DNA of 7,491 nt from Chloroflexota bacterium (lineage in GTDB: Bacteria; Chloroflexota; Ktedonobacteria; Ktedonobacterales; Ktedonobacteraceae): positions 1 to 7,491 of the forward strand of contig VBHV01000238.1 in NCBI GenBank assembly GCA_005881995.1, given 5' to 3'. The position numbers and the translations under genes are program-made. This document shows positions 5,622 through 7,491 of the stretch, piece after piece. A model generated the notes under the pieces. That model saw nothing but the letters and a program-made list of their open reading frames with translations. It was not told the origin of the DNA and made no database searches. Each line of letters opens with the position of its first letter. Position 1 is the stretch's first letter.

Positions 5622-6272
5622 TCAATCAAAGCGTACTATCAAGTTGCTCAATGGAAGCCGTTCGCGTCGCTGTGGGTCTGCCGCGGCGTACCCGACCGTA
5701 ATCATGGCCTGGGGAATCAGCCGCGTATCCAGGTTGAGCGCGTCGCACACGATTTCCGGACAAAAGAGCGGCGCGCACATCCAACCGGCATCTAAGCCCA
5801 GGTCGTAGGCCATCAGCAGCATATTCTGGATGGCCGCGCCGATGCTCTGGATGGCCATAGTGGTCTCATCCGCCTGCCTGCGCTCGTCGGGATAGCGATC
5901 CAGGTCTTCCAGGTACAGGCAAGGAAGAATAATCACGGGAGCATTCAGGATGCGCTGGCGCGATTTGTCCAGTCGCAGGTTGACGACCCCGCTATCCTGC
6001 CCATCCATCTGGAGGTTGTGCCGCCAGGTTTCGCCCATACGATCCGCGAGCAGATTCTTCAGTTCCGGGCGTGTCAGTACGATGAAGCGCCAGGGTTGTC
6101 TGCCGTGTGGCGATGGCGCCCAGCGCGCCGCTTCCAGTATTTGCTCGATCAACTCGCGCGGGACAGGTCGATCCCGGAATTTCCGCACACTGCGCCGACC
6201 TCGGAGTAATGTTGCCAGCGTGTCCGTGCGCGTGGGAAGCGTCACCGATCGCTGCTCAGAATGTGTTGCCAT
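5622..6272 (-). CDS. Nitroreductase-family protein, FbiB C-terminal-domain-like (putative dehydro-F420-0 reductase)
   Basis: A 216-residue stand-alone FMN-dependent nitroreductase-fold protein. Residues 24-32 (RGRRSVRKF) form the FMN phosphate-binding start. EAARWAPSPHGRQPWRFIVL (48-67) is the second FMN motif, and GAAIQNMLLMAYDLGLDAGWM (145-165) plus PQAMITVGYA (187-196) complete the fold. In mycobacteria the equivalent domain is fused to the gamma-glutamyl ligase as FbiB and reduces dehydro-F420-0 to F420-0. The PH-x-R-QPWRF pattern and the position 12 nt upstream of cofD make that role the best inference here. No CofE-like ligase domain is present. The ribosome site is weak (AAAGG about 12 nt before the ATG). 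It is the first gene of the operon. It could alternatively be a generic nitroreductase using another substrate. Confidence 0.82.
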   Translation of the reverse strand: MATHSEQRSVTLPTRTDTLATLLRGRRSVRKFRDRPVPRELIEQILEAARWAPSPHGRQPWRFIVLTRPELKNLLADRMGETWRHNLQMDGQDSGVVNLRLDKSRQRILNAPVIILPCLYLEDLDRYPDERRQADETTMAIQSIGAAIQNMLLMAYDLGLDAGWMCAPLFCPEIVCDALNLDTRLIPQAMITVGYAAADPQRRERLPLSNLIVRFD

Positions 6273-6309
6273 GTGTTCTTATTGCCTTTAACTCTTCTCT
6301 CCTGAAACA

Positions 6310-6365
6310 TGATACCCCTGACTCATGGATATGAGTGAATTATCGAGTCGGGTTAGTATGTATCA
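6310..6365. promoter_or_regulatory. Nested inverted repeats in the F420 operon leader
   Basis: An outer pair TGATAC (6310-6315) / GTATCA (6360-6365), a middle pair GACTC (6320-6324) / GAGTC (6345-6349) extended by two G-C pairs, and an inner hairpin ACTCAT-GGAT-ATGAGT (6321-6336) overlap one another. The middle and inner stems share ACTC and cannot form together. The element lies 38-93 nt upstream of the first F420 gene and next to a TATAAT-like box, so it could be an operator or an mRNA leader structure. No known riboswitch class is recognised. Confidence 0.4.
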
Positions 6366-6370
6366 TTGTT

Positions 6371-6376
6371 ATTATA
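6371..6376 (-). promoter_or_regulatory. Candidate -10 box for the F420 operon
   Basis: The minus strand reads TATAAT here, identical to the sigma-70 -10 consensus, about 100 nt upstream of the first gene. There is no convincing TTGACA-like -35 at 16-18 nt spacing and no extended -10 TG, so this is tentative. Transcription would begin near 6364, at the edge of the inverted repeat. Confidence 0.35.
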
Positions 6377-6495
6377 GCTAACGTTTCTCCTTCCCTGCTA
6401 GCTTAGAACAGTCTATGCCCAGTTTTCATTCCATCTCTCTAAGGTTTACCTCATTTCGTTGTGTTTAGGCCCTGCGTTAAGGAAGAAGCCTCGTA
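6377..6495. other. Intergenic stretch between the F420 operon leader and integrase
   Basis: No gene is seen here. Short minus-strand frames (for example an ATG-GAA-TGA near 6430) have no ribosome site and are too short to call. The sequence is locally AT-rich compared with the flanking genes and shows no tRNA-like fold or obvious attachment-site repeat. Confidence 0.5.
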
Positions 6496-6518
6496 GCCGC
6501 AAAGTAGATAAGTGCGGC
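6496..6518 (-). terminator. Weak hairpin after the integrase gene
   Basis: GCCGCA (6496-6501) and TGCGGC (6513-6518) form a 6-bp GC-rich stem with an 11-nt loop, 11 nt beyond the integrase stop. The minus-strand sequence that follows has only scattered Ts, so intrinsic termination would be inefficient. It is placed where the integrase transcript should end. Confidence 0.3.
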
Positions 6519-6529
6519 ACAGTTTGCTC

Positions 6530-7483
6530 TTAGGATGCTTCGGACACCCCCATCATGCGAGCAAGGTCATCCGCAGAAACCCGCGTATAGATAGTCGTCG
6601 TCGCGATATCAGCATGGCCCAGCAATTGTTGAATCGCTGGGAGCGGCATCGGCGGGCGGTCCAGCCCATACGCCGCCGGATCGAGGAGCGACTTGGCAAA
6701 CGTATGGCGGAGATCGTGAGGACCCAGAGGAGAAGTGAGCTTCGCTGCCTGGCCGAGCTTGGCAATGATCTCCCTGATGCCGCGTTCCGTCAGAGGTCCG
6801 CGCTGGCCAAGAAAGAGATGCCCATCTGGCCACCTGCTCCAGGCAGCAACCGCATTCCCATCGACAGTTGCCCGCTCACGCCAGCGTTCTGCCAGGTGTT
6901 CGCGGTGGTTGAAATAAGCATCGAGTGGTTCGCGTGCTTCTTGGACGAGCGGGACCTCGCGATGCTTGAGTCCCTTGCCACGTCGAATGATGAGCGACCC
7001 GCGCCTGGCTCCGATCTGGACATCGGGAATCTGGAGCGCAGCCACTTCGGAGACGCGTGGGCCTGCATAGCGAAACAAGGTAGCTAGAGCCAACGCCAGT
7101 CCGTGATCGCGGCGAACGAGTTGCTCTGCACACCTCCGTATCGCGTTCCATTCGGTCTTTGAGAGGGCGACGGGCGCAGGTTCAACCACCTCAATCATTG
7201 TCAGGTGGCGAAAGGGGTTGGTGCCATCGAGCGTATCGAAGAAGAGCATGAGGCTAATGAGCGCCCGATTGATGGTCGTGGGAGCAAAGCGTTTGGCTAA
7301 CAGATGATCACGATACGTTTTTGCATCAATGGGTGTGATCTCAGTTGCTTTGAGACCAGGATGTTCACTCTGGAGCCAGGTGGCAAAGCGACGAGCGTCC
7401 TGGGTATACAATGCGATCGTTTTAGCAGACAGATCAGGACGATGGGTAAGCATCTCCTGCCAGGAAGCAATCTCATTCCACAT
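6530..7483 (-). CDS. Tyrosine recombinase / phage-type integrase (XerC/XerD-like)
   Basis: A complete 317-residue site-specific recombinase. The N-terminal SAM-like core-binding domain spans about residues 5-90, including SAKTIALYTQDARRFATWL (19-37) and FAPTTINRALISL (67-79). The catalytic domain follows with all expected residues: R143 in YAGPRVSEVAAL, K170 in RRGKGLKHREVPL, H256 and R259 in HDLRH, H290 in LLGH, and nucleophile Y299 in TTTIYTRVS. It cuts and rejoins DNA through a 3'-phosphotyrosine link. Length and architecture are close to XerC/D, but it could equally belong to an integrative element; no attachment repeat or partner gene is in view. The start ATG lies 8 nt from the window edge with GAGGAG only 2 nt upstream, so the start is less certain. 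The gene points toward the F420 operon and is on the same strand. Confidence 0.92.
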   Translation of the reverse strand: MWNEIASWQEMLTHRPDLSAKTIALYTQDARRFATWLQSEHPGLKATEITPIDAKTYRDHLLAKRFAPTTINRALISLMLFFDTLDGTNPFRHLTMIEVVEPAPVALSKTEWNAIRRCAEQLVRRDHGLALALATLFRYAGPRVSEVAALQIPDVQIGARRGSLIIRRGKGLKHREVPLVQEAREPLDAYFNHREHLAERWRERATVDGNAVAAWSRWPDGHLFLGQRGPLTERGIREIIAKLGQAAKLTSPLGPHDLRHTFAKSLLDPAAYGLDRPPMPLPAIQQLLGHADIATTTIYTRVSADDLARMMGVSEAS

Positions 7484-7491
7484 GACTCCTC

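Noticed and set aside
6288..6326. 12-codon minus-strand ORF in the operon leader
   Set aside because: It has no Shine-Dalgarno sequence and no run of regulatory codons, so a leader peptide is not supported.
6512..7087. 191-codon plus-strand frame over the integrase
   Set aside because: It is antisense to an integrase with all catalytic residues; the protein looks like random translation of its complement.
1..7491. CRISPR array, tRNA, rRNA or insertion-sequence ends
   Set aside because: No regularly spaced repeats, cloverleaf-like segments or terminal inverted repeats flanking a transposase were seen by reading both strands.

Overview
The window looks like a chromosomal segment from a bacterium of the Chloroflexota, most likely a Ktedonobacteria-like soil organism. 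This rests on a moderately GC-rich sequence, bacterial coenzyme F420 genes, an orphan ECF sigma factor of a style I associate with that class, and a XerD-like integrase. The taxonomic call is inference from protein character only; no rRNA or other marker is present.

Layout from left to right. Positions 1-414 (minus strand) hold the N-terminal part of a dimethylargininase/amidinotransferase-family enzyme that runs off the left edge. It is divergent from an ECF sigma-70 factor (583-1278, plus strand) that has no visible anti-sigma gene. Between the sigma gene and the next convergent gene lies a short stretch with a very good Shine-Dalgarno sequence, a possible 23-codon ORF (1325-1396) and a strong GC-rich hairpin (1335-1378) that probably terminates transcription.

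From 6272 down to 1393 six genes run head to tail on the minus strand with short gaps (12, 26, 29, about 74 and 32 nt) and look like one operon. In transcription order they are: a nitroreductase resembling the C-terminal domain of FbiB; cofD (fbiA); cofC (fbiD); an F420-dependent luciferase-like oxidoreductase related to glucose-6-phosphate dehydrogenase FGD; a diacylglycerol/lipid kinase; and a small F420-binding split-barrel (PPOX-class) oxidoreductase. Four encode or plausibly serve F420 steps: CofC activates phosphoenolpyruvate or phospholactate with GTP, CofD joins it to the deazaflavin Fo, and the nitroreductase could reduce dehydro-F420-0. The LLM and PPOX proteins would use the finished cofactor. 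Fo synthase (FbiC/CofGH) and the glutamyl ligase (CofE) are not in the window. The lipid kinase is the unexpected member.

The 257-nt leader upstream of the operon (6273-6529) contains a TATAAT-like box and a set of overlapping inverted repeats that may be regulatory. The right end (6530-7483, minus strand) is an apparently intact tyrosine recombinase with all catalytic residues, which may mark a mobile element or island continuing beyond the window. No tRNA, rRNA, CRISPR array or insertion sequence was recognised.
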